Shown here one piece after another: positions 33,762-42,397 of a stretch of DNA of 64,000 nucleotides. The position numbers were made by a program, and so were the translations under genes. This DNA comes from Tectiglobus sp965247245 (GTDB lineage: Bacteria; Pseudomonadota; Alphaproteobacteria; Rhizobiales; Hyphomicrobiaceae): assembly GCA_965247245.1 (NCBI GenBank), contig CBDFGV010000003.1:434001-498000 (forward strand), written 5' to 3'. The notes under the pieces are model-generated. The model did not search any database and was not told the DNA's origin. It saw only the letters and a list, made by a program, of their open reading frames with translations. Each line of letters begins with the position of its first letter. Position 1 is the first letter of the stretch.

Positions 33762-33953
33762 CGTCGCGATTTTACGCATAGTACAGTCAGCAGGCCTCAC
33801 AAAAACAGGTTCTCAATCGATCGTCGAGCCCGCCTTTTGAGCAATTTCTGACAACTTTTGCAAACTCATTGTGCAAAGCAGTGGCAAAATGGGTGAACTT
33901 CCTACCTCAGCGACAGATGGTGATGACTTCAACCGGAACGGAAGGAAGTCATC

Positions 33954-34742
33954 ATGCTGCAAGACATATGGGTCCGGACTGTCGACAAGTTTCTCGACAG
34001 TCTTCAGTTGCGATATGGACCCACAGAGCTTCAGACCCGCTTTATCATCAAGGCGTGTCTGGTCGCAGCAGAACGCGGTGTGTACTTGGAGTTAGGAACA
34101 TTCGGCGAACTGCTTGAGGTCAACAAGCGCAACCAGGATAGCTGGCGACCACTGACGACGACGTTGCGCGCGGACCCCGGCGGGGCCGATGACGCCGCTG
34201 GCCTCATCGTCTTCGGTCGCAACGCACATGGCGACGTCGTGGCAACCCAGGCAATGCGTCTGTTCGATTGGCGCGGCACAAACTTCAAGGCCGAAGCGGA
34301 AGCACTAAGGTTCTTCTACGCCGACCCCGACCGCCACCGCCGGCCCAATGAAACCTGTGAAGTGACATCGGAAGGCGCAGAGGAGATTACCGGCAAAGTC
34401 CTATTGGGTGGCGGTATCTGGTACCGCGAGGACTATCGACGCATCCAACTTGCAGAGATCGTTCCACGCCTCAGCAGGGCCTGCGCTTACGGCACTTACG
34501 GGGCGAGCGAAATGATTGGCATTGTATCGGGCGAGAACGTTCGTAAGAACTTGGCAAAAAAACTGGCGATGCGGATGACGGAGGGTCAGGTCATCATGCG
34601 GGATTCCCCTGGTTATCCCGACAAGGAGATCCGCCTGACGCTTGTCCGGCAGACACCGGACGAGCTGATGGACGATCTATTCAACTTCGTTATGGACTTC
34701 GAAACTGAGGTCGATGCGCGGGTCTACGCAAACCGCGCTTAA
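33954..34742 (+). CDS. Unknown protein, possibly GNAT/autoinducer-synthase-like fold
   Basis: A 262-residue soluble protein with no motif I can assign firmly. Residues ~80-215 have a GNAT-like order: a strand DDAAGLIVFGR, a turn, HGDVVATQAMRLFDW, then ITGKVLLGGGIWYREDYRRIQLAEIVPRLSRACAYG. The last part resembles acyltransferase strand 4, the P-loop-like turn and helix 3. LuxI-type synthases share this fold, but their conserved residues are not evident. GGAAGGA lies upstream of ATG 33954. Its last 66 bp overlap, tail to tail, the PAS-like gene on the other strand, and it diverges from an XRE regulator. Confidence 0.55.
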   Translation: MLQDIWVRTVDKFLDSLQLRYGPTELQTRFIIKACLVAAERGVYLELGTFGELLEVNKRNQDSWRPLTTTLRADPGGADDAAGLIVFGRNAHGDVVATQAMRLFDWRGTNFKAEAEALRFFYADPDRHRRPNETCEVTSEGAEEITGKVLLGGGIWYREDYRRIQLAEIVPRLSRACAYGTYGASEMIGIVSGENVRKNLAKKLAMRMTEGQVIMRDSPGYPDKEIRLTLVRQTPDELMDDLFNFVMDFETEVDARVYANRA

Positions 34743-35546
34743 CAGAGCAGACGAGCCATCGCTCGCCCGCACCGGCAATGTGAGGCGCCTGTATTGCAGA
34801 CGTCTCTCCTCGCCATTCAATGGATCACCAACGACGACGTCCATGTCCGTTACCAACGGCTCATTTGCGAGAAAGGCATCGCGATACCCCTCCGCGATCC
34901 AACGGCCATATTGATAATCAGGTTGATCCTGCACGGGCTTGCCCAGGCAGCTCGACATGTCGCCACGGCTCGCATAGATCGAGAGGCCAGGGCCAAACTC
35001 TTGGAACTTCAGCGTGCCACGCTCGGCATCCCGCGCGACCACGGAGTATTTCGCCGCGAGCTTCGTATTCAGAACATCGCGTGCCGACGGAATGTTGACT
35101 GCCCCACCATGGTCCCGCCAGAACGCGATGATATCGCCCAGAGGATCGAACCTCTCGAGGCTATCAATGTGACGACCCTCAGCGCGGAACTGCGAGCGCT
35201 CGATGAGGTCTTCATCCAGCATGAGCGCCATGAGGCGACCCATAGCTTCTCGACCTTCGCGAAAGAATTCATGCTTCCAGCGTCCATCCAACCAGGACAG
35301 GGTTGCTCGGTTAAAGCTATGCTGTTTGACGATCCGCGCGGCTTTCGAAAAAGACGCCAGTGTAATCCGGTTCGGGACCGCCCTTACGGCAAGCGAGTCC
35401 CGCTGCATCTTGAGCTCAATGTGTGACCCACTGCGCACCAAAAAGTCAGGCAGTGACTGGCTCGAAAGAGGGGCATGATAATGCTGGCGCAATCCGCCGG
35501 AAAACGGATTGTGAATTTCTCCACGCGTATCAATCAGCATCAACAT
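34677..35546 (-). CDS. PAS-like domain protein
   Basis: A 289-residue soluble protein. The C-terminal ~140 residues look like the PAS_5-type sensory domain common in alphaproteobacteria: LKFQEFGPGLSIYASRGDMSSCLGKPVQ, YQYGRWIAEGYRDAFLANEP, RRLQYRRLTLPVRASDG. The N-terminal half (~1-140) is helical with a segment PLGDIIAFWRDHGG, unassigned. No kinase, cyclase or DNA-binding output domain is present, so it probably senses a signal or binds a partner. The promoter appears to place the RNA start at the ATG (see that entry). It overlaps the convergent GNAT-like gene by 66 bp at the 3' end. Confidence 0.6.
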   Translation of the reverse strand: MLMLIDTRGEIHNPFSGGLRQHYHAPLSSQSLPDFLVRSGSHIELKMQRDSLAVRAVPNRITLASFSKAARIVKQHSFNRATLSWLDGRWKHEFFREGREAMGRLMALMLDEDLIERSQFRAEGRHIDSLERFDPLGDIIAFWRDHGGAVNIPSARDVLNTKLAAKYSVVARDAERGTLKFQEFGPGLSIYASRGDMSSCLGKPVQDQPDYQYGRWIAEGYRDAFLANEPLVTDMDVVVGDPLNGEERRLQYRRLTLPVRASDGSSALLSAVCVDPRIDLSFEVHNEVE

Positions 35547-35552
35547 CGTTAT

Positions 35553-35581
35553 ATTATAACACTTCGGGATTTAACATCCAA
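35553..35581 (-). promoter_or_regulatory. Promoter of PAS-like gene, apparently leaderless
   Basis: Reading the minus strand: TTGGAT (35581-35576), 17 bp, then a perfect TATAAT (35558-35553). The ATG begins at 35546, seven bases after the -10, where transcription should start. No Shine-Dalgarno is present. The -10 is embedded in a 13-bp palindrome (GTTATATTATAAC, 35548-35560). Confidence 0.6.
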
Positions 35582-35873
35582 GGAGCCACCGGCCTCAAAA
35601 CCTTTCCGCAGACCGAAGTATGGTTAATTGACGCCCGCATCACCACCCATTCCAACCTCGCCAGAATTCCAACAATTCAACAACCTCACCGACAGACTGC
35701 GGATCTACAACTCATGACCGTCTATTGAACTGCGGTATTGAGATTACGTTCCTTGACAAGAGCCCGTCGGTATTCAACCAACGCGGAGCGAAGATCCAAA
35801 CCAGAATGCCGCCAAACTTAACAGACACGGGTCTGATTATCCGTGTCAGAATAGATTATCAAACGAGACCATT
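35561..35873. other. Intergenic region between PAS-like gene and metF
   Basis: About 310 bp, poor in coding signal. It holds a TTGACA at 35753-35758 without a good -10 at the normal distance, and the inverted repeat at 35824-35847. Nothing else recognised. Confidence 0.45.
35824..35847 (+). repeat. Inverted repeat upstream of metF
   Basis: GACACGG (35824-35830) and CCGTGTC (35841-35847) are perfect inverted copies around a 10-nt loop, 26 bp before the metF ATG. It could be an operator or a 5'-UTR hairpin. Confidence 0.5.
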
Positions 35874-36779
35874 ATGAGCAGCGCATCCAATCCCCTGGCC
35901 GACCAGCTGAAGTCCGGTAAGTTCGTTTTGACGGGTGAGATTGTTCCACCGGTATCTGGTGGATCGGAAGAGCTGCTCGCGGCCGCGGCCCCTTTTAAAG
36001 AGCGCCTCGCCGCACTCAATGTCACTGACGGACCAGGCGCCCGGGTTCACATGTCGAGTCTCGCAGCCTCCGGGATCCTGGCGCAACACGGTTACACGCC
36101 AATTCTGCAAATGACCTGTCGGGACCGCAACCGCATCGCCATTCAAGCGGACCTCCTCGGCGGCTCGGCAATGGGCGTCAAGAATGTTCTCTACCTCACT
36201 GGAGACGACCCGACCGCAGGCGACCAACCAGAAGCCAAAGCCGTTTTTGACGCCAAGTCTCACGAACTTCTGGCGTGGTCGAAAACCATGACGGAAGACG
36301 CGCAACTGCCATCCGGTCGCGCAATCTCAACTGCACCGCAATTCTTCAATGGTGCAGCAGATGTACCGCGCATTCCAGAACCGGGTTGGGAACCAAAAGA
36401 CCTGATGCGTAAGGCAGAGTCCGGTGCACACTTCATTCAGACTCAGCTTTGCTATGACATCGACATAGCCAAGGCCTATGCAGCTTGCCTGAAGGAGCAT
36501 GGCCTGACGGAACGCCTCTACATTTTGCTCGGTACAGGCCCAATCGGCTCTGCAAAGTCGGCCCGGTGGATGAATGAGAACCTCTTCGGTGTGAAGGTGC
36601 CAGACGCCGTCATCGACAAGCTGGAAAACGCTGCTGATCCAAAGGCAGAGGGACGCAAGCTCTGCCTCGACTTTGTTGCGCAGCTGCGCGAAGTCGACGG
36701 TATTCACGGCGTTCACTTGATGGCACCAGGCAATATCGGCTCCCTGCCCGAGGTCATCGACCAGATCAGCGCGCAGTAG
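35874..36779 (+). CDS. Methylenetetrahydrofolate reductase (MetF family)
   Basis: A 301-residue TIM-barrel flavoprotein of the MTHFR family. FVLTGEIVPPVSGG carries the catalytic Glu region. PILQMTCRDRNRIAIQADLLG, VKNVLYLTGDDP, GAHFIQTQLCYD and LLGTGPIGSAKSARWM are family segments. MTHFR links C1 folate to methionine synthesis. In this context (CoA-transferase, E1 dehydrogenase) it could be a paralogue serving a catabolic C1 route. No methionine synthase is nearby. Family confident, specific role uncertain. Confidence 0.85.
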   Translation: MSSASNPLADQLKSGKFVLTGEIVPPVSGGSEELLAAAAPFKERLAALNVTDGPGARVHMSSLAASGILAQHGYTPILQMTCRDRNRIAIQADLLGGSAMGVKNVLYLTGDDPTAGDQPEAKAVFDAKSHELLAWSKTMTEDAQLPSGRAISTAPQFFNGAADVPRIPEPGWEPKDLMRKAESGAHFIQTQLCYDIDIAKAYAACLKEHGLTERLYILLGTGPIGSAKSARWMNENLFGVKVPDAVIDKLENAADPKAEGRKLCLDFVAQLREVDGIHGVHLMAPGNIGSLPEVIDQISAQ

Positions 36780-36874
36780 ATTATCCGACCAGCCACGCGG
36801 TCTGTTTCGCCTCTGCACAGCCACCATGTATACTGCCCGGAAACAGCTGAAGCTGATCCAGGGGAGTATTGATC

Positions 36875-38284
36875 ATGGCGACCTCACCGACGGCGGAAAA
36901 CATCAATGCAGTCACCAACGAAGCACTACGTCAGATCTGGTCATTAAGTGGTTTGCCGGAAGAGGCGCTGAGCAACGCCAACCTCGACGTGACTGCACCG
37001 ACACTGCCGTCCTCGTTTCATGTCGCAGCAATGGCCACGTCAACCATTGCGGCCGCCGCTCTGGCCGCCGCCGAGCTTTGGCGCCTCCGCACGGGCGAGA
37101 CACAGACCGTCACCGTCTCGTCCAGACACGCTGAGGCGGAATTTCTGAGTGTCGAACGGATCCGCATCGATAACGGTCCACCAAGGGACATCTGGGGTCC
37201 TATCGCCGGTCTTTATCAATGCGGAGACGGGCGCTGGGTCCGCATCCATGCCAACTTCCCCCATCACGAAGCGGGTGCGCTCGCGGTTTTGAAGTGCGAG
37301 CCGACAAAGGACGCCGTTGCGCAAACCCTGAAAGCCTGGACCGCATCCGATTTCGAAGACGCGTGCGGAGAAACTGGACTGCCGATCTTCATGATGCGGT
37401 CGCCGCAAGAATGGAGCCAGCACCCCCAAGGCGCAGCACTTGCTGCGCTCCCTCTCTTCGACATGGAGAAGATCGGCGAGGCACCGGTGGAGCCGTTGCC
37501 GAAAGAAGGTGATCAACCCTTATCCGGCATCAAAGTCCTGGATCTGACGCGCGTGATCGCCGGACCGGTAGGTGGCCGCACGTTGGCAGCTCATGGTGCC
37601 AATGTCACCCGCATTGCAGCTGAGCGCCTCCATCGAGATTCGCTTGCCTTGGAAGCAGATGCCGGGCGCGGCAAGCAATCCGAATTCATCGATCTCACAA
37701 CCGAGGATGGACGCAGAGAACTGGGTGAGCGCGTGCCAGGCGTTGATGTTTTCAGTCAGGGATACCGCCCCGGCGCCATCGATGCCAAGGGCTTCACACC
37801 GGAACGGTTGGCGGAGTTGCGCCCGGGCATTGTATGCGTCTCGGTTTCGGCCTGGGGACACGAAGGTCCTTGGGCCAGACGACGCGGCTTTGACTCTCTC
37901 GTGCAGACAGCAACAGGCATTAATGTCGAAGAAGCTGAAGCTGCCGGCGTTGAAGGCCCGAAACCTCTGCCTTGCCAGGCTTTGGACTACGCTTCAGGGC
38001 ACTTGCTCGCGTTGGGTGCGATGGCTGGCCTCTATAAACGAGCGACGGAAGGCGGTAGCTGGCGTGTCCGCGTCGCACTCGCCCGCACGCGGCAATGGCT
38101 AGGTTCACTTGGTCGGATCGACAACGGTTTTGGTCCTACGACACCGAGCAATGAGCAACTTCCCGACCTGATGACAGAAATTGAGTCGGGTTATGGCCAA
38201 CTCTACGCCGTCAAGTATCCAGCCCAACTCTCATCAACGCCGGCACGCACCCAACTTGCCCCCGTGCCTTATACTTATCCGTAG
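36875..38284 (+). CDS. CaiB/BaiF CoA-transferase family protein, halves in swapped order
   Basis: A 469-residue protein. The typical CaiB/BaiF N-terminal sequence (LSGIKVLDLTRVIAGPVGG, then VDVFSQGYRPGAI, RPGIVCVSVSAWGHEGPW, RRGFDSLVQTATGI) begins only near residue 215. The first ~200 residues (HAEAEFL, GLYQCGDGRWVRIHANFPHHE, FEDACGETGLPIF, EWSQHPQG) resemble the C-terminal half of standard members. This looks like a circular permutation or a rearranged duplication, apparently a recognised long subtype. GGGGAG precedes ATG 36875. It follows metF by about 95 bp. Confidence 0.75.
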   Translation: MATSPTAENINAVTNEALRQIWSLSGLPEEALSNANLDVTAPTLPSSFHVAAMATSTIAAAALAAAELWRLRTGETQTVTVSSRHAEAEFLSVERIRIDNGPPRDIWGPIAGLYQCGDGRWVRIHANFPHHEAGALAVLKCEPTKDAVAQTLKAWTASDFEDACGETGLPIFMMRSPQEWSQHPQGAALAALPLFDMEKIGEAPVEPLPKEGDQPLSGIKVLDLTRVIAGPVGGRTLAAHGANVTRIAAERLHRDSLALEADAGRGKQSEFIDLTTEDGRRELGERVPGVDVFSQGYRPGAIDAKGFTPERLAELRPGIVCVSVSAWGHEGPWARRRGFDSLVQTATGINVEEAEAAGVEGPKPLPCQALDYASGHLLALGAMAGLYKRATEGGSWRVRVALARTRQWLGSLGRIDNGFGPTTPSNEQLPDLMTEIESGYGQLYAVKYPAQLSSTPARTQLAPVPYTYP

Positions 38285-38376
38285 GGTTCACGCGCATTCC
38301 TTCTGATCAGTTGCAGGCAGGGAAGAGACGGCACAGGAACGAATGACGGAGCCATAGCAAGAGCTGCGAGGAAAAC

Positions 38377-39345
38377 ATGCCCCCATCACCTCAACTGCAA
38401 CGCACGATGTTGCGCCAGATGAAAACCATTCGCGCGTTCGAAGAACGTGCTTCGGAGGGATTCCTCGCCGGCGACATTTACGGCGTGGTCCACTGCTACA
38501 TCGGCGAAGAGGCCGTTGCGGTCGGCGTGTGCAGCGCTCTTACACAAGACGATCAGATCATCTCAACCCATCGCGGTCACGGCCATTGCATCGCAAAGGG
38601 GGCGGACCTCAATCGCATGATGGCCGAGCTCTACGGTCGCGAAACCGGCTATTGCAAAGGCAAAGGCGGTTCGATGCACATCGCCGACTTTGATATTGGC
38701 ATGCTCGGCGCGAATGGCATTGTGGCCGGTGGCATTTCCATCATTACAGGCGCCGGACTTGCTGCCCAGCTTGATGGCAATGGGCGTGTCGCCGTCTGCT
38801 TCTTTGGCGATGGTGCATCCAATGCCGGACCTTTTCACGAGTCCATCAACATTGCAGCACAATGGAAGTTGCCGGTCATTTATGTCTGCGAAAACAATCT
38901 CTGGGCGGTCAATGTCCCAACGACAGACAGTATGGCCGTGCAGGATGTTGCTGAACGTGCCAAGGGCTACGGCATTCCGGGTCACATCGTTGACGGCAAT
39001 GATGTCCTCGCTGTTCATGAGTGTGCGCAGGAAGCAATAGCGCACGCACGCGCCGGCCATGGTCCCTCCCTTATTGAATGCAAGACGTATCGCTACCGCC
39101 GCCATACGGAACGCGCCGACCAACCCGATCATCGTCCAAAGGAAGAGCTGGATGCCTGGCTCGCGAAGGATCCCATCGATCGACTGGAGCAGCAGTTACA
39201 GGCTCAACAAGGTCAACTCAGTGGTGATGAGCTGGCCAATATGAACGCCGATGTCACGCGCGCCATTCAGGATGCCGTCGCGTTTGCCGAAGCCAGCTCA
39301 TTCCCCGCGCTTGATGCTGCCGAACACGACGTCTTTGCAAGTTGA
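38377..39345 (+). CDS. Thiamine-dependent dehydrogenase E1 component, alpha subunit
   Basis: A 322-residue E1-alpha of the pyruvate/acetoin/branched-chain 2-oxo acid dehydrogenase family. It has FEERASEGFLAGDIYGVVHC, HRGHGHCIAKGAD, GGSMHIAD and the ThDP motif GDGASNAG ... NNLWAVNV. Length and phrasing are closest to acetoin dehydrogenase AcoA or similar. The beta subunit follows 12 bp later, but no E2 or E3 gene is nearby, so it may use shared components or be a stand-alone 2-oxo acid decarboxylating or diketone-cleaving enzyme. Confidence 0.88.
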   Translation: MPPSPQLQRTMLRQMKTIRAFEERASEGFLAGDIYGVVHCYIGEEAVAVGVCSALTQDDQIISTHRGHGHCIAKGADLNRMMAELYGRETGYCKGKGGSMHIADFDIGMLGANGIVAGGISIITGAGLAAQLDGNGRVAVCFFGDGASNAGPFHESINIAAQWKLPVIYVCENNLWAVNVPTTDSMAVQDVAERAKGYGIPGHIVDGNDVLAVHECAQEAIAHARAGHGPSLIECKTYRYRRHTERADQPDHRPKEELDAWLAKDPIDRLEQQLQAQQGQLSGDELANMNADVTRAIQDAVAFAEASSFPALDAAEHDVFAS

Positions 39346-39357
39346 GGAGGCTTTGAC

Positions 39358-40317
39358 ATGCGGACCATCACCTACCTCGACGCCATCACAGAAGCCATCG
39401 CCGAAGAGATGCGTCGTGATGAAAAAATCTTCCACCTGTCAACCGACGCGCCACCAAGTTTGCTGAACGAGTTCGGCCCGACGCGCGTGCGTCAGACACC
39501 GATCACCGAGAGCGCTCTGACCGGAATGGCCATCGGTGCGGCGGGCTCGGGCTATCGACCGATCGTCGACTGGCGCCTAGTCACATTTTCCTTCGTCGCC
39601 ATGGACCAGATCGTCAATCAGGCGGCCAAAATTCACTACATGTTTGGCGGTCAGGCCAAGTTTCCCATTTTGTTTCGCACCACCGTTGGCGGCGGAACCC
39701 GGCGCGCGGCGCAACATTCCCAAAGCCCATATTCGATGTTCATGAACCTCGCCGGCCTCAAACAGATTCTGCCGTCGACGCCTTACGATGTGAAGGGCCT
39801 CACCAAAACAGCCATTCGAGACAACAACCCGGTTGTCGCTTTTGAATCCGGGCGCCTCGGTGGGCTCAAAGGTGCAGTGCCGGACGAAGATCTCATCATT
39901 CCATTTGGCCAAGCCGATATCAAACGGGAAGGTACCGACGTTACCATCGTCGCCCTCGCCTGGTTGGTGCACGAGGCGTTAGCCGCTGCAGAAGAGCTCG
40001 CGAAGGACGGCATCTCAGCGGAAGTCGTCGACCCGCGTTCGCTGGTGCCCATGGATGCTGAAACTATCCGCGCATCGGTGCGCAAAACCGGCCGGCTTGT
40101 TGTCGCCGATGAAGCCGGACCGACAGCCGGCGCATCAGCGGAGATTGCAGCCTTGGTCACAGAGGACGCAGAGTCATTTGCATCACTGAAGGCGCCTGTA
40201 CGCAGGGTGTGCGCCCTGCAAGTGCCGGTACCATACGCACCGCATCTCGAAGACCACGTTTTCCCGGATCGCAGACGAATCATCGATGGTGTAAAATCAA
40301 TCATGGGCGGTCCGTAA
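39358..40317 (+). CDS. Thiamine-dependent dehydrogenase E1 component, beta subunit
   Basis: A 319-residue E1-beta (transketolase-like pyrimidine-binding plus C-terminal domain). ITYLDAITEAIAEEMRRDE is the start, and TPITESALTGMAIGAAGSGYRPI contains the catalytic Glu that activates ThDP. The C-terminal half has VTIVALAWLVHEALAAAEEL and DPRSLVPMD. GAGGAGG overlaps the alpha subunit's stop region, so the two are translated together. The full E1 is probably alpha2beta2. Confidence 0.9.
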   Translation: MRTITYLDAITEAIAEEMRRDEKIFHLSTDAPPSLLNEFGPTRVRQTPITESALTGMAIGAAGSGYRPIVDWRLVTFSFVAMDQIVNQAAKIHYMFGGQAKFPILFRTTVGGGTRRAAQHSQSPYSMFMNLAGLKQILPSTPYDVKGLTKTAIRDNNPVVAFESGRLGGLKGAVPDEDLIIPFGQADIKREGTDVTIVALAWLVHEALAAAEELAKDGISAEVVDPRSLVPMDAETIRASVRKTGRLVVADEAGPTAGASAEIAALVTEDAESFASLKAPVRRVCALQVPVPYAPHLEDHVFPDRRRIIDGVKSIMGGP

Positions 40318-40397
40318 CGAATTGGGTCGAGAGCAGCTGTTCTGGTGTCGCCCCGCGGTAGCAGTCCGAAATCGCATCAACACAAAGAAGCGCTGGC

Positions 40398-41801
40398 ATG
40401 AGAACCAAGACATTCACGGACCCCGCCAAAGCCGTTGCGGCGCTCGTGCGCATCTACGACGAACAGACGTCCTATCTGCGCGCCCAGCTCGACAACTTTG
40501 CCAAGGGCGAGCAACTGAACGAACCAGTGCGCGCGTTCTATCCCAAGATCCAAACGGTAGTCGGCGTGCCGCGTCAGGCGCGTGTGACCCATGCCTATGG
40601 CTTTTGCGATCAACCCGGCCACTATGAGACCACGATCACGCGACCCGCTCTCTTTGAACGCTATTTGCATGAGCAACTAGAACAGCTACGCCGCAATCAT
40701 GATTGCAGCTTCAAGCTCGGCCTGTCCGACATACCGATCCCAATCCACTTCGCCTACCAGGACGGCATCCATGTCGAGCATGGCCTAGACAGCAACCAGA
40801 TCGCGCAATTCCAGACGCTGTTTGATCCACCGGATCTCGCTGTCATGGACGACGAGTGGGTCAATGGCGAGATTGAGCTGGGCCCCGACGATCCCCGCCC
40901 GCTGTCGCACTTCACTGCGCCGCGCATCGACTACTCACTCCATCGCTTGCGCCATTACACCGGAACCGAGTGTCATCACTTCCAGAACTTCGTGCTGCTG
41001 ACGAATTACCAGTTCTACATCGATGGCTTTCGCAAGATTGCCGAACGCCTGGTCGCGGATAGCTCGAACGACTACACAGCATTCGTGGAGCCGGCCGCAT
41101 CCGGCCATGGTCCGCAAATGCCGGCCTACCATCTTCAACGCGAAGACCTCAACGGGATCACGCTGGTCAACATCGGTGTCGGTCCATCGAACGCCAAGAC
41201 CATGACCGACCATCTCGCAGTGCTGCGTCCCTCCGCCTGGATCATGCTCGGCCACTGCGCAGGACTGCGCGGTACGCAACAACTCGGCGACTACGTCCTT
41301 GCCCATGGCTATGTCCGCGACGACCACGTGCTCGACGCAGACCTGCCACTGTGGGTGCCGATCCCGGCCCTGGCGGAAGTGCAAACCTCGCTGGAGCAAG
41401 CTGTCGCCGAAGTCGCCGACATCTCCAACCGCGAACTGAAACAAGTGATGCGCACTGGCACGGTCGCTTCCATCGACAACCGCAACTGGGAACTGCGTGA
41501 TCAGTCGGAGCCTATCCGCCGGTTCTCACAGTCGCGCGCCATTGCCCTCGACATGGAAAGCGCGACTGTCGCCGCCAACGGCTTTCGCTTCCGGGTACCT
41601 TACGGTACGCTCTTGGTAGTGTCGGACCGCCCACTCCATGGAGAGCTCAAGTTGCCGGGCATGGCATCCGAGTTCTACCGCACCCAGGTGGATCGCCACC
41701 TCGCAATCGGCATCCGCACGATGGAAATCATGCGCGAACTACCGGCAGAACGCTTGCACTCACGCAAGCTGCGCGCCTTCAACGAGGTCCCGTTTCAGTA
41801 G
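40398..41801 (+). CDS. amn: AMP nucleosidase
   Basis: A 467-residue AMP nucleosidase hydrolysing AMP to adenine and ribose 5-phosphate. The N-terminal AMN domain (~1-175) precedes a PNP/UDP-like catalytic domain with NIGVGPSNAKTMTDHLAVLRP, MLGHCAGLRGTQQLGDYVLAHGYVRDD, the nucleoside-binding ALDMESATVAANGFR and LLVVSDRPLHGE. Full length. It lies 80 bp after E1-beta on the same strand; a link with the catabolic genes is not obvious. Confidence 0.93.
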   Translation: MRTKTFTDPAKAVAALVRIYDEQTSYLRAQLDNFAKGEQLNEPVRAFYPKIQTVVGVPRQARVTHAYGFCDQPGHYETTITRPALFERYLHEQLEQLRRNHDCSFKLGLSDIPIPIHFAYQDGIHVEHGLDSNQIAQFQTLFDPPDLAVMDDEWVNGEIELGPDDPRPLSHFTAPRIDYSLHRLRHYTGTECHHFQNFVLLTNYQFYIDGFRKIAERLVADSSNDYTAFVEPAASGHGPQMPAYHLQREDLNGITLVNIGVGPSNAKTMTDHLAVLRPSAWIMLGHCAGLRGTQQLGDYVLAHGYVRDDHVLDADLPLWVPIPALAEVQTSLEQAVAEVADISNRELKQVMRTGTVASIDNRNWELRDQSEPIRRFSQSRAIALDMESATVAANGFRFRVPYGTLLVVSDRPLHGELKLPGMASEFYRTQVDRHLAIGIRTMEIMRELPAERLHSRKLRAFNEVPFQ

Positions 41802-41815
41802 ACCACGCAGGCACA

Positions 41816-42397
41816 TTAGGTATCGGCGCGCACCGGATCCCCGAGCACATGCATCAGGCGATTGGCCCAGCCGAACAGCGCCGTTGAGAGCACCAGGTCC
41901 AATATCTCGGCCTCATCTAGTCCGGCATCGCGTAGTTTCTGAATGTGTTCGCTCTTCGCCTCACTGGGAGACTTCGAAAGTGCGACGGCAAAGTCGAAGA
42001 TCGCCTGATCCCGAGGTTCGAGCTTCGCGGCCACTCCCTTCTCAAAGATCTCGTCGGTGACATCGCCTGATTTCTCGAGCTTCATATGACGATCCGCGTG
42101 GACGGCCGCACAATAGATGCAACGGTTGACAATCGAACACCCAATCGCGCCCAGCTCCCGCTCAGCTCGACTGAGCCCACCCTCGTCGTACATAATTGCA
42201 TTGAAAAGCGGTGAGCGCACTTTCAGTGACTCTGGATCATGTGCCAACACCAGAACGTAATCCGACACCTTGGTGTTTGACGGCGTCACCTGCAACGCGT
42301 CTAATTGCTCTTCGGTTGCAGTCTCCAAGTCAACCGGCACAACGCGCGGCCGCCACTCCGGCACGGTCTTTGTAAACTTGTGAAGCACCTTGCTCAT
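41816..42397 (-). CDS. Alkylhydroperoxidase-like (CMD/AhpD) protein, Avi_7169-type
   Basis: A 193-residue carboxymuconolactone-decarboxylase-fold protein. AhpD-like redox motif RCIYCAAVHADRH (C93, C96, H100). The N-terminal PVDLETATEEQLDAL and the LFGWANRLMHVLGDP ending match the peroxidase-related Avi_7169 subfamily. Its start overlaps the upstream CMD gene by 4 bp (ATGA), so they are translationally coupled. These paired proteins often accompany oxygenase or transport genes of unknown pathway. Confidence 0.82.
   Translation of the reverse strand: MSKVLHKFTKTVPEWRPRVVPVDLETATEEQLDALQVTPSNTKVSDYVLVLAHDPESLKVRSPLFNAIMYDEGGLSRAERELGAIGCSIVNRCIYCAAVHADRHMKLEKSGDVTDEIFEKGVAAKLEPRDQAIFDFAVALSKSPSEAKSEHIQKLRDAGLDEAEILDLVLSTALFGWANRLMHVLGDPVRADT

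Noticed and set aside
34794..35426. 210-codon plus-strand frame opposite the PAS-like gene
   Set aside because: No domain; the minus-strand frame has a recognisable PAS-like region and a good promoter.
33068..35560. Genomic island integrated at tRNA-Asn
   Set aside because: No duplicated tRNA 3' end, integrase or transfer gene was found, though the block after the tRNA has accessory-like genes.
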